The notes beneath the pieces are model-generated. The model did not search any database. It had not been told where the DNA came from and saw nothing but the letters and a program-made list of their open reading frames with translations. A program made the translations under genes and the position numbers. Shown here in pieces: positions 15,001-26,400 of a stretch of DNA of 64,000 bases. Positions within the stretch are counted from its first letter, which is position 1. The number at the start of each line of letters is the position of its first letter. The stretch is taken from positions 20,029,375-20,093,374 of the forward strand of contig CAIIXF020000005.1 of assembly GCA_903813345.2 (NCBI GenBank). The letters are read 5' to 3'. The stretch comes from Owenia fusiformis. Its lineage: Eukaryota; Annelida; Polychaeta; Sabellida; Oweniidae.

Positions 15001-18000
15001 GCAGTTATATAATATAATTTAATACCTGTAATTTTTGAGAGGTCCGAAGGCAATCCAGATTGACACCTATTGCCCTAATGCTGCAGCCATGGCAAGAAAA
15101 AGGACATCAGTATCTCCACTTCTGATTATGAAGTATTTTTTACCCTCTGAGGTCATCTGTTTTATATGAACAAAGAGCCTAGTGTCAGCTTTTTCATGAG
15201 TACAAGGTTCAATCATTGCTGTATCTGGAAATTGAGGAAAGCACTGAAGAGATTCCCAAATAGTAATTATCATTTGCTTTTCATTAACATCAACCTCATA
15301 CATAAAGTTGGCCAGGAATGCAAACAGCCTAGTCTTGTTCCATTGGTTGTTAGAAAGGCTGGCCAATTCTTTGGCATTTGTGCATCTCTGCATAAATCAT
15401 CCTTCTAGCACCAGTGCCACGATAAATCCTTGTTAGGGACTTCTCACTGTTTTGTATGTAAACATTCCAAACAACATCTAATCTTGGAACACCTTCCATA
15501 AGCTGCCTTAACTTGGGATGAAACACCAGAAAGGACCAGAAAGGAGCAGTCTATTAAAACTGCAGATGGCTTTTCCAATACTTTGGGTCCATCTGGCTTA
15601 GTTTCTAGGCATTTAAGTAGGTCATTTAGTTCTAGGTCTCATGGCTCCATGCTTAGCTAGGGATGGCGGGAACTCATGGTTTTCATGTTTGAAAAACTCA
15701 GACATGTTATGTGTCTTGATTGTCAAAGGCAAGCAATATAGAGCATAGCAAAAAGGTAATTTTCTTCTCTCAGTTCCTTGACCTCAGGAATCACTGCAGA
15801 TGATTCTTTGTTTCTTTCTCCCTAGACCACACCAACTATGCATGCAAGTGAATCCTGAAGTCAAGGATCTGAGAAATGATTATGACCTTTTTGCTATTAC
15901 TCTACATTGCATGCCAATCAAGACACAATGACATGTCTTGAGTTCAAATATGAAAACCATGAGTTCCCGCCATCCCTACATAATCACGGAGCCATGAGAC
16001 CTACAACAAAAGCAGACTTACTTAAATGTCAAGAAGCTAAGCCAGATGGATCTGAAGTATTGGAAAAGCCACCTGCAGATGCAATTTTAATAGATGGCAT
16101 CCTTCTGGTCCATGTGATGCATCCTGGTGTGGCTACCAACTTCCAAGAATATGCTACCAATGTCTCATCCCAAGTTAAGGCAGCCTATGGAAGGTGTTTC
16201 AAGATAAGATGTTATCTGGGATGTCTACCTATAAAACATTAGGAAGTCCCTGACAAGGACTCATTGTGGCAATGGATGGTTTATGCAGAGAATGTGATGC
16301 CCCAGAATTGGTAAAGAATTCTAAGAAACAACCAGAACAAGACTGAGCTGTTAGCATTCCTGGCCAACTCTATTTTTGAGGTTGATGTTTATGACTATTG
16401 TGGAATCTGTTGAAGTGCTTTCCTCAGTTGCCAGTTACAGTAATGATTGAACCTTGTACTCATGAAGAAGCTGATACTACACTAGACTCTTTGTTCAGGT
16501 AAAACAGATGACCTCAGAGGGTAAAAAATACTTCATAATATAGTGGAGATACTGGTGTAGTTGTTCTTGCCATGGCTGCAGCATTAGGGTGCAATAAGTG
16601 TCAATCTGGATTGCCTTCTGACCTCTCAAAAATTACCGGTATTGAATTATATTATATAACTGCACCATTCTTTGGCCATAGCAAAGAATCTGCCCTTCAA
16701 GCTATGGAATGTGTTCAAGGAAGTTACTCCAGCTTTTCTACAAGTAGCACAAATGGTTACAACAAACCTGACTTTGTCAGTTCATGCCATTCAGTCCCTA
16801 AAATGTTTTACTTTTCTAGTATATAATCGAACCAGCAACCAGATAGATATCGATGCAGCATGAAGGCAAATGTTCTGTGATGGCCATACAGTCATTGATA
16901 GAATGCCACCAACAAAAGGAGCCCTTGCACAGAAAATTTTAAGAACTTGCTAACCAAGGTGGTATTGTTTGGGGCCAACAGTACAATCTCAATCCAAGGG
17001 TATCGGAGTTCACAACATGGGGCTGGCAGTATGACATGTCCCTCCTGGTGCCACTTTATACAGCCCTTCCTCAAGCAGCATGCAAAGCATTGGTCAAGTG
17101 TGGGTGCAAGGTGAAATGTGGTCCTAGGTGCACATGTTACAAAAATGGATTTCTATGCATTGCTATGTGCAAATGCCATGGTCAATGCAAAAAATGCAAA
17201 AAAAGAAGCGGACATAAAGTTGAGCCTTGTAGGACTCCAGTTTTCACACAAAAATGATCCAATGACTTTAAATGGATATGAACTTCTGATAGGTACTATT
17301 ATTAGTCATGTTTGATCAGTATACAACTATTTTGACTTATTAAATCATAACTTTAGTCATTTTTTATGATTTTTGATAAATCGCGGCGGCCATCTTGGAT
17401 TTTTGGTGAAAAAGTCAATGGATTGCTTGGTGCCACTTCAGGTTTTCAAAAGAATGGTATGAATTTTTGAAATCCACCTTAAAATTGCTTCTATATATTT
17501 TTGAAATATTTTCACCTAAATATTCCTGACTATTATAGCAACTAGGTGGTGACATTTTTTCATGTTATGCCTTGTTTGTGACTGGCATTGACATTCAGCA
17601 TCTATAACAATTCTACTTGTATACTTTATACAAGCATTTCTAAATTTTATAATCATGGTATTTTGAAGTTGATAAAGAACATTTCTTTGCATGTAGATAC
17701 TATGAATAGAACTAAGGGTGTATGTGTACAGCTCCCATAAATTGCTCATTGAATCAGTGATTTATTCATTAACATGTGGCATCTCCTGTAGATTTACTTA
17801 ATTTGGCTCTTGTTTTAGTTTGACAGATTGGCGGATTCAGAAAATCCCCAAATTAAAAATCCGTCAAATTTCAGTTTAGAATTTTTGTCCATTATGCTCT
17901 TCAGAAGTTAAACTCCAGTGAGGGGCCCATTTTCCTGTCAACATGTCATCTACATTATTCCCAAAAATATACAGAAAATATCTTAGTAAACACCTGTCCT

Positions 18001-18548
18001 AATGATATAAACATCTACAAAAATTAAACTTCAGTCCTGAATCCGCCAAATTAAATAGCCACCAATATTTGAAATTGAGCAAATCCGTAAATTAAGTAGC
18101 GTCAAAATAAGTGTATCTACAGTATCTATCTGACAACTGTATTCTTGGGACTTTGGGCAATAGGCCTAAAATTTGATTTTAAAGAATTGTTTCACATTGA
18201 TTGATTTCTATATAATAGTAAACATTTTAAGTGAGCATTGAATAAAGTTTGTTTCAAATGTTTTCATTTCACCCCTCTACAGATTTCTACATATTGCCTA
18301 TAATATCTTAATATTATTTCAGATCCATAGCCAAAGTCATTAACCAGATAAGAATATTCAAAGAGCACACCTATACCTTTGAGTCAGACCCTGATCTCCA
18401 AGATTCTCTGCGACAACGAATGCGAGAGTTCCGTGAACATGATCTCCAAACTCTTGCTCTGCAGCAAGAGACCAATTATCACAAACCTTCCACTGGGTTA
18501 CTCCAAGGTGCTTTGAGGAAGGTGAAAGGGAAGTTTCAAAAGGATTGA
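220..18548 (+). CDS. KNDC1: KNDC1-like RasGEF, 3' six exons (gene continues off the left edge)
   Basis: Six exons read in one continuous phase: 220-372, 2477-2701, 3883-4131, 4906-5088, 13573-13730 and 18323-18548 (TGA 18546-18548). All introns are GT-AG and the joints are phase 0 except the last. The product is the C-terminal end of a Ras-family guanine nucleotide exchange factor. Exon 2 fits the REM/RasGEF-N region and runs into the CDC25 catalytic domain (TLGDFTPNTLAVQITLMEQ, then ELFQLSHPVHYLDSRAQG, THWVAAEIV, FGTTIAILDGLE, SDSNCLMKSEDVYEVP). The tail ends LRKVKGKFQKD. From memory of the family, the motif FLKSDSxCLM and the closing coiled, basic tail fit KNDC1 (very-KIND), a RasGEF of neuronal dendrites. 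The KIND domains would lie upstream and are not seen, so the RasGEF call is firm and the KNDC1 symbol is probable. Introns 1-5 are full of mobile DNA. Confidence 0.75.
1345..1672. repeat. Degenerate tandem repeat, about 50-60 bp unit, KNDC1-like intron
   Basis: About six or seven diverged copies of a unit with the core GTGCCACATCATCTGTTTGC followed by AATGAGGCTTTAAGGAAT. Units differ by small indels and by the length of T runs. No gene is seen in this intron (373-2476); the rest is AT-rich unique sequence plus the Helitron fragment that follows. Confidence 0.7.
1675..1946 (+). mobile_element. Helitron 3' fragment
   Basis: It contains the family's body phrases (AACTCAAATACCAGTGG, TTCAAGATGGCC) and ends GGGATTTGCTACTCTGTAGA, then GTTGCTGTTTTCTAG followed by host T. 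The ACTC/GAGT hairpin a few bases before CTAG is the Helitron 3' signature seen in the other copies. The 5' TC end is missing, so the copy is truncated. Confidence 0.65.
2849..3615 (+). mobile_element. Non-autonomous Helitron, full-length copy
   Basis: It starts TCCCAACGAACAAAGTTCGG right after a host A and ends GTTGCCGTTATCTAG right before a host T, so it sits between A and T with no target duplication, as Helitrons do. A 3' hairpin (ACTC-TGCG-GAGT) lies about 11 bases before the CTAG end. Behind the head is a run of CCGTCCGTC. No open frame of note is present, so it depends on a partner for Rep/helicase. It fills most of KNDC1-like intron 2702-3882. Confidence 0.8.
4251..4804. mobile_element. 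MITE with TACTGTA ends (copy 1)
   Basis: The element is bounded by TACTGTA and its complement TACAGTA, with subterminal runs rich in CGCGA (GGTTAATTTCGCGAG at the left, AAGCGCGAAACTAAATCACA at the right). It lies inside KNDC1-like intron 4132-4905. A second copy in the opposite orientation lies at 21730-22191 and shares internal text such as ATTTACAATTACTA. Short frames within it are not genes. Confidence 0.75.
6140..6963 (+). repeat. About 125-bp tandem repeats inside the GTCACCACC element
   Basis: Six or so copies of a unit built from CAAATCTGACTTTAGATTTG, ACCTTCAATGACCTTCTC, AAGGTCAAAAAGGTC and CAACTTGCTTCAAATTGAC, ending in a T run before CAAAATCATCTACATG. The array continues after the inserted LINE at 12467-12900. 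Unit text includes repeated TGACCTT/AAGGTCA pairs, which resemble nuclear-receptor half-sites; no function is implied. Confidence 0.8.
7719..8840 (+). mobile_element. Non-autonomous Helitron inserted in the CR1-like LINE
   Basis: It starts TCCAGGATATAGGGAACGCC after host A, with a CCGTCCGTCCGTCC run, and ends TTGCCGTTGTTCTGG before host T. The 3' hairpin is ACGC-TTTG-GCGT, which differs from other copies by paired changes. The interior holds about five tandem copies of a roughly 115-bp unit (8030-8600) with TGGCCGCCATTTT, ACTATAACTCGAAAAGTAGT and GGCACACTGTCTA. The frame that runs from the LINE into this element is chance read-through. Confidence 0.8.
8975..12041 (+). mobile_element. L1-like LINE, 5'-truncated, inserted in the CR1-like LINE
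   Basis: The copy begins in the endonuclease-RT linker (LWKFNARLTEDREYVALIKN near 8985). A frame change follows in an A run near 9155-9165, then a coiled-coil-like stretch (LREEEQQLQREIEEM) leads to EELYR and stop at 9505. The main frame resumes at 9474 and runs to 11765: LNWRPISLLNTDYKI, GFIKGRNISENIR, AFDTVEWKFID, GVRQGCPLSPYLF and an intact-looking catalytic SQYADDTSVFV, followed by the C-terminal CSLCRSDIDTLEHGIYHC zinc motif. The roughly 100 residues usually found between the two frames are missing, so there is an internal deletion. A 3' UTR with a C run and a poly(A) tail ends near 12041. Confidence 0.85.
13770..17571 (+). mobile_element. GTCACCACC-family element, copy 2, split by a large palindrome
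   Basis: The left end reads TGGTGACATATTGTTGTAGT and the right end GGTGGTGACATTTTTTCATG, matching copy 1, with a short stretch of the same internal repeat (CTTCAATGACCTTCTCAAGG) near 13990. A 3.4-kb palindromic insertion fills 14118-17545. The copy sits in KNDC1-like intron 13731-18322. The rest of that intron, 17572-18322, is AT-rich with no feature I can name. Confidence 0.6.
14118..17545. mobile_element. 3.4-kb near-palindrome with a repeat-associated CXC-type protein on both arms
   Basis: The two arms, about 1.65 kb each, are inverted copies that meet near 15800. Both outer ends begin ATAGTCAGG and share TTTCAAAAATATATAGAAGC. The left arm codes on - and the right arm on + for pieces of the same protein: a region with EPCTHEKADTRLFVHIKQMT and SGDTDVLFLA, then a FFGHSKESAFKLWNV segment, then a cysteine-rich end KCGCKVKCGPRCTCYKNG. 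I know this combination from a large uncharacterised protein family in invertebrates and fish that behaves like a repeat; its biochemical role is unknown. An N-terminal piece, AILIDGILLVHVMHPG, is readable on the right arm. Both arms are broken at several points and I treat the whole as a fossil of unknown class. Confidence 0.65.
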
Positions 18549-19990
18549 TAAAATGGGGAGTACTAAATTGGCCATTGCAAATAAAGTTCAATATTATGAA
18601 TATGGATACATTGACATTGATAGTCTAGATCAAGAAGGGTAGTGTTGGAATATACTGATGGATATGGATATACAAAGATGGATATTATATTTTTATAAAA
18701 TGGATTATACATATTAAGTTGGATCCAATAGATAAAAATACTGCTAGAATTCTTAGTCTTTCAGTTTAATGTTAAGATGATGATTCAGCTGATTGGAAAG
18801 TGGAAATAGATTGACATACAGGCAACGAATTGCATTCCATGAACTCTTACGTCCCACCAAATGAAGTTTGAATAGGGATATACAGAATCTATCCGTCCAT
18901 TTGTCTGTGCATTCGTTCCTCCATCCATCTCCATGTTTGCCTGTCCAGGTGAAAACTCAGATACCAATGGAGGGATTTGGTTAAAATGTATAAACTGTTG
19001 TCTGATATTGAGAAGGAATATCCCAACATGGATACTCATTTCAAAATAGCCACCATTTTTCACCAAACACTCTTTGCGAGTCTCTACAACATGTACAATA
19101 ATTGTGGCTTATCTTTACATATGATACTCAATACCCAAGTGCTGTTGAACTAATGGATTGGCAATTTTTGCAAAATACATATTGAAATAAATAAAATATG
19201 ATTATCTGTATTAACAATATACATTTATATATTGAATGTTTTTTTCTACATATTTTTGTCTTGCTCATTGCATTCCAAGAGAAACCATCCATTTGACATG
19301 AATTTAAAGTTTTATTAACAGAGGGATGTTTGATGAATGATCATTTCTGCAAAACAAATTCATATTATTGTAAATATTATGAATTTCTTAAAATTGTATC
19401 TAATTTATGTATGAACCATATTGTCTACTATATTTACATGAACCAAACTAGGAAAAAGGGATGAAAATATGAAAAGACAAAAAGAGGTGGATTATCTGAC
19501 ACAGCCACCATATTTGGATGAAGCAGAGCTGATGTAATGTTCACATTTACATGTGTCAGTTACTAGTATACAAATATCATGGTTTATATTTGATATTTTT
19601 TGTCGCTTTTGTATTGGCCTGTACAGCCACACACAATAGCCATGTTTGTAGAAAGACATTTGCCACCTTTTAAATTAGGCTTTGCACTAAATTATTAATA
19701 CTAAAATGTCATTTATAATGATTTTCTATAATGCATAAAAATATGAAGGCCATCTAAAAATGACACATTATTATAATAAGACGTATGTCAGGTATTGTAC
19801 ATAATACTCACATTTTGTATATTGACATGTATTTACTAAGCCATAACTTATTTACAATAATGTATTTATTAAAATATTTATATATATACCAGTTGATATG
19901 ATTTTACTTTTTAATGTGTATGAGAATTCAATGAGATCATGGAACTTGTAAAAATGTTCAGACTTTATAATAAAAAGTAAAAAAAAAAAT
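18549..19990 (+). other. Probable 3' UTR of the KNDC1-like gene
   Basis: AT-rich sequence follows the stop codon with no open frame of note. AATAAA signals occur near 19187-19196 and again at 19969, the second followed by an A run that could mark the transcript end. A Helitron 5' fragment lies within it. The extent is inferred from the signals alone. Confidence 0.4.
18852..19085 (+). mobile_element. Helitron 5' fragment
   Basis: TCCCACCAAATGAAGTTTGA followed by ATAGGGATATACAG and a degenerate CCGTCC/CCATCC run matches the Helitron head. ACTCAGATACCAATGG and CAAAATAGCCACCATTTTTC match the body. No CTRR end is found, so the 3' part is lost. Confidence 0.6.
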
Positions 19991-20424
19991 TTAATATGAA
20001 TATTGTTGGGTTTATTACAGTCAGTCATACCTCAATTAGCCACTTCATTTTTTATTGTACTTTGAAAAAGTGCTATATTGATGCTGATATCCATGTCATT
20101 TATGTCCAAATAAATATTGTCATCAAAGTTGTAGGAAAAATGCTCTTCCGTTCAACTTGAAATTTTTACAGATGCTGATGCAAGATCTGATCAGGTTCTC
20201 GGCATGCTGGATAAATTAAATGGTGCCTATTTTGCTCTTCAAAGTGCAGTATTGATCATTGTTTATATTGTTTCAAACTTATGCATTAACTGTTCCTTGG
20301 ACAATTTAGAGTTAAAATAAAAGTAAGTCTATCTGGCTATCTTGCCAGGCTAAAGAAGTAATGTGGCAATGTTCAGTTGACAAGCACTTTTGAGCTTTTG
20401 AACCAATGAGAATAATCATATTGT

Positions 20425-23400
20425 TTAACTTGTATCAAGCATGTTAAAAAACTCCTTCATCCATAAATAGTCTTTTATTGTGTTGGGTACTGGCAGATCA
20501 TCTATTCCTTGCATCCTCCCCCAGCTGAGTGTTTGTCTAATGCGAATCCGAGCTAATTGTTTCAAAGTCAGGGGATTCATCTCATATGCTGTAAAGAATT
20601 CACGGATGGCTGGTGATAAATTTTGTATTTGGGGAAGAATATTTGGAAGATGGGTCCCTGTACAAAATACACACTCCATTGTGGTTAAGAGATCTTTGGT
20701 GATTTTTGAAAGTCTTTTTTCCTCTGTAAATCTTTTTAATAAATAAGTACTTGCTTTATGATCCAGCTGACATCCATGCTGCATTAAGGTGATAGCACAG
20801 GAGTAAAAATCAGTGCTTATTGCCTTATGTAATGGAGATGTATGGAAATTATCGCAAATGTTTGGATCGGCACCTGTAAATATAAACAAGGTCACCATGA
20901 CATTATTAATTCTACAAATTTTTTCGGCTTTAAAAAGGAGCACATGCCACATAGATTATCGCAAACAATTTCAAACGAAATTTTCTGATCATGAACATGG
21001 GTGTATCTTTAAGATCCATTCATTATCTTCAAGGGCAATGGACCAATCAACATACTTTTTCAAAAGTGTTGACCTAATTTTCACCAAAAATGCAACCTTT
21101 TATTATATTGTTGAATGTATAATTAGAATGTGCTTTGAGACATGTTCGATTTCCTAAAAGGAAAAGTTGATTGCTCCAGAGACTTTAAAGATACTGAATT
21201 TGGATGACCAAAATGAACTGAAACCAATGGATAGCATGAGATTTTTCAATGGAGAAATAACATGGGGAACACTTATCTTAAAACAATTAAGTTTTTCTTT
21301 CAATAACTATTTGATACATTAAAATAGAGAATAGTAATGCATTAAACATTGTAAAAAATGATTGCATTTTTGGTGAAAATGGGGTCAACATCTTTGAAAA
21401 AAGTGTGGGTTGACTGCTAGTTAAATATCTCTGAGTTTGTTTGACTTTATTATTACTGTATATTATACAGTAATAATTTCTTTGAGATAATGAATGGATC
21501 TCAAAGATATACCTGTTTTCATGGTCAGAAAATAGTCATAATCCAAGATATAACCTTCTGAAATTGTTTGCGATAACCTACGTGCTCCTTTGATAAAAAC
21601 ATTATCCTCCCAATTTAACATAAAAATATGCCTGGTAAATATACTCATGCATATTGCATAGTAGGGTTTGTTAATTTTCATAATTATATAACAGCACTAT
21701 AGACCAAAAAATGGTAAATAAGAAAAACATACTGTACTCACGGTATTTTTGGCGTGCGATTTAGTTTCGCGCTTTTAATTAATCTTCGGGAAAAAGTCAA
21801 TTAAACCCCGGGATTTGTGAAATTACGTGGGATTCCATTGTATTTCGCGACTTGTAATACACTTGTCTAGTGTTATTAGGTGATAAATGGGATACTAAGC
21901 AACGTGTCCTTACAGTGGCTTATTAGATCAAATAAACCAAAAATGACAATGTAATAGAGGTTAAGATGCAGCGTACCATTGACCAAGATCTAGTAGTAAT
22001 TGTAAATCTTATCCAAATATGACATTAGGCAAGTGTACTTTTTGTGCATGAGATAACTTTATTTACAGAGCTTGAGGATTCAGAGAATAACGGGATCTTA
22101 ACTTGATACCCGCGAATTTTAATTGCCGCGAAATCGTGTTTTCTCAAAATTTGCGAAATTAAAACTCACGAAATTAACCAGGAGTACAGTAGCTTTGTGA
22201 TACACAAGTAAGAAATTGAGGCAAAGTTATGTCAGGCAAACTGTATCAAGAAAAAATGAAATAGAATGCATTTTGCTACCTTGCTGTAAAAGGTACAGGA
22301 ATGTATTCAACAGTTGTGGACGGTGTTGCTCAACTTTAATTCTTTGTTTCCAAACATGCAGATACAAGGGGGTCATTCCATGCTCATTCTAAAAGAAGGA
22401 AGTATGCAATTAGTATAGTTGTGAATACATGCCATTTTCTGCAAAAGGACTGCAAAACAAATTGAGGAATGTTAAATTTCCATGATAATTAAAAATTTAG
22501 CAAAAAGGTTTTCATACCCTTTGATAGTGAAATTACTCAGATGCGAGTAGGTAGTAACCAGTTTCGCCACCAGGTGGCTGATTCGGGGGAAATAACATGG
22601 CAGGGTATTACAAAATTCCCTTAAACTTGAATATTCATCAGTTTTAGTGGTTCACATTTCATATTACCCTTATGTATCTGATAGTTATTTTCAAAGTTGA
22701 TAAACTCTTTTCAAAACCATATTTCTAGATGTGATTTTACATGTAGATTCCAAATATGACATCAGTTTGACTGAATTTTGAATTTTTAATGACGTAAATC
22801 AAGATTACTTCTACTCGCATCTAGGATATTGGATCTCAGTCAGTATATAGCGTATAAACAATGAATTGGCCTTGAGCCTAAGTTACTCACCTGAATATCA
22901 ATATCTGCATTGTGTTTGATAAGCAGTTGTACAAATGAGATGGGCAAATGAGCATCTACATAGTGAAGGGGTGCATTCTGGTCATTGTTCTTCACATTCA
23001 CATCTGCCCCATCTGGAAGCAAAAATAAAGATTAAAGCTTTTATTCAAACTTAGATAATTATAAATTTAAACAATGCAAAACGTTCACTGATGTAATATC
23101 AATGCAACACATTAATTTGTTCATAATAAATTCTACTAGCAGAAATTTACTTCTCCAGTAAACATTAGACTCATGATGAGAAATCACGATGAAAAATAGA
23201 CAAATGTTAATAAAATTAAAAATATTCAACAAATATACAAATCCTTTCTTACATGTGATCCTAATGGGAAAAATTGTTTTTCCTTGGGAAAAAAGTGTTT
23301 ACTATTTTACAGATTTTACTGTAACCTTACTTGTGAGAAGTACTTCAGCAACATCTTGATAGCCCATCTGCACAGCTTTATGGAGAGCAGTATTTCCTGA

Positions 23401-26400
23401 ATGATCACATGCATTTAAGTCACATCTGAAACAACAATAACAGTAGGACATACAATCCAATCCATTACACAACATAAACCAATAACCCACATTGGCAAGT
23501 ACAAAAATTCAAAATGATCCACTGACTCAAACCATTCGTGTAGAATTAACAATGATAACAAAGAGTGTCATCAAATTGTATAAAAAGTCTAGCCTAAACT
23601 GGACACCTGCTTAGGAGGATGAAACTTTTCATTTTTAGAAATTCTTGTGATGGTGTACATTTACTATACAGTAATTATGAGTTATCAAATGAAACAATGA
23701 AAAGCTTAAATAATTGTTTGTATAAATCTCACCCTTTATTGATTAAACATTGTACAACATCTTTAAGTCCATGTTCAGCAGCTGATATGAGAGTGGTAGA
23801 TCTTGATGTTGGTTGATGCTCAGGCTCAGTGCTATATTCTGCATTGATGATCATATTTGCTATAGCGGTTTGTTGATGACTTAAAGCCGTTAGTAGGGGA
23901 GTCAGACCTTCTTTGTCCATCTGGGATTAAAATAGATATATTGTATGTGTGAGCAGTAAGGTATATTGTATGCATGAGCAGTAAGGTACATTGTATGCAT
24001 GAGCAGTAAGGTATATTGTATGCGTGAGCAGTAAGGTATATTGTATGCATGAGCAGTAAGGTATATTGTATGTGTGAGCAGTAAGGTATATTGTATGCAT
24101 GAGCAGTAAGGTATATTGTATGCGTGAGCAGTAAGGTATATTGTATGCGTGAGCAGTAAGGTATATTGTATGCATGAGCAGTAAGGTACATTGTATGCAT
24201 GAGCAGTAAGGTATATTGTATGTGTGAGCAGTAAGGTATATTGTATGTGTGAGCAGTAAGGTATATTGTATGTTTGAGCAGTAAGGTATATTGTATGCAT
24301 GAGCAGTAAGGTATATTGTATGCGTGAGCAGTAAGGTATATTGTATGTGTGAGCAGTAAGGTATATTGTATGTGTGAGCAGTAAGGTATATTGTATGTTT
24401 GAGCAGTAAGGTATATTGTATGCATGAGCAGTAAGGTATATTGTATGCGTGAGCAGTAAGGTATATTGTATGTGTGAGCAGCAAGGTATATTGTATGCGT
24501 GAGCAGTAAGGTATATTGTATGCGTGAGCAGTAAGGTATATTGTATGTTTGAGCAGTAAGGTATATTGTATGTTTGAGCAGTTAGGTATATTGTATGCAT
24601 GAGCAGTAAGGTATATTGTATGTGTGAGCAGTAAGGTATATTGTATGCGTGAGCAGTAAGGTATATTGAATGTTTGAGCAGTAAGGTATATTGTATGTGT
24701 GAGCAGTAAGGTATATTGTATGTGTGAGCAGTAAGGTATATTGTATGTTTGAGCAGTAAGGTATATTGTATGCATGAGCAGTAAGGTATATTGTATGTGT
24801 GAGCAGTAAGGTATATTGTATGTTTGAGCAGTAAGGTATATTGTATGCGTGAGCAGTAAGGTATATTGTATGCATGAGCAGTAAGGTACATTGTATGCAT
24901 GAGCAGTAAGGTATATTGTATGTGTGAGCAGTAAGGTATATTGTATGTGTGAGCAGTAAGGTATATTGTATGTGTGAGCAGTAAGGTATATTGTATGTTT
25001 GAGCAGTAAGGTATATTGTATGCATGAGCAGTAAGGTATATTGTATGCATGAGCAGTAAGGTATATTGTATGCGTGAGCAGCAAGGTATATTGTATGCGT
25101 GAGCAGTAAGGTATATTGTATGTGTGAGCAGTGAGGTATATTGTATGTGTGAGCAGTAAGGTATATTGTATGCGTGAGCAGTAAGGTATATTGTATGTGT
25201 GAGCAGTAAGGTATATTGTATGTGTGAGCAGTGAGGTATATTGTATGCGTGAGCAGTAAGGTATATTGTATGCATGAGCAGTAAGGTACATTGTATGCAT
25301 GAGCAGTAAGGTATATTGTATGTGTGAGCAGTAAGGTATATTGTATGTGTGAGCAGTAAGGTATATTGTATGTTTGAGCAGTAAGGTATATTGTATGCAT
25401 GAGCAGTAAGGTATATTGTATGCGTGAGCAGTAAGGTATATTGTATGTGTGAGCAGCAAGGTATATTGTATGCGTGAGCAGTAAGGTATATTGTATGTGT
25501 GAGCAGTAAGGTATATTGTATGTGTGAGCAGTAAGGTATATTGTATGTGTGAGCAGTAAGGTATATTGTATGTGTGAGCAGTAAGGTATATTGTATTCAT
25601 GAGCAGTAAGGTACATTGTATGCATGAGCAGTAAGGTATATTGTATGCGTGAGCAGTAAGGTATATTGTATGCGTGAGCAGTAAGGTATATTGTATGCAT
25701 GAGCAGTAAGGTATATTGTATGCGTGAGCAGTAAGGTATATTGTATGCGTGAGCAGTAAGGTATATTGTATGTGTGAGCAGTAAGGTATATTGTATGTTT
25801 GAGCAGTAAGGTATATTGTATGCATGAGCAGTAAGGTATATTGTATGCGTGAGCAGTAAGGTATATTGTATGTGTGAGCAGCAAGGTATATTGTATGCGT
25901 GAGCAGTAAGGTATATTGTATGTGTGAGCAGTAAGGTATATTGTATGTGTGAGCAGTAAGGTATATTGTATGTGTGAGCAGTAAGGTATATTGTATTCAT
26001 GAGCAGTAAAATACATTGTATGCATGAGCAGTAAGGTATATTGTATGCATGAGCAGTAAGGTATATTGTATGCGTGAGCAGTAAGGTATATTGTATGCGT
26101 GAGCAGTAAGGTATATTGTATGCATGAGCAGTAAGGTACATTGTATGCATGAGCAGTAAGGTATATTGTATGCATGAGCAGTAAGGTATATTGTATGCAT
26201 GAGCAGTAAGGTATATTGTATGCGTGAGCAGCAAGGTATATTGTATGCGTGAGCAGTAAGGTATATTGTATGCGTGAGCAGTGAGGTATATTGTATGTGT
26301 GAGCAGTAAGGTATATTGTATGCGTGAGCAGTAAGGTATATTGTATGCGTGAGCAGTAAGGTATATTGTATGTGTGAGCAGTGAGGTATATTGTATGCGT

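Noticed and set aside
21463-21681. Candidate ankyrin/SOCS exon on -
   Set aside because: It lies in the right arm of the foldback element and has no ankyrin pattern. Exon 22388-22280 joins exon 20873-20425 in phase without it.
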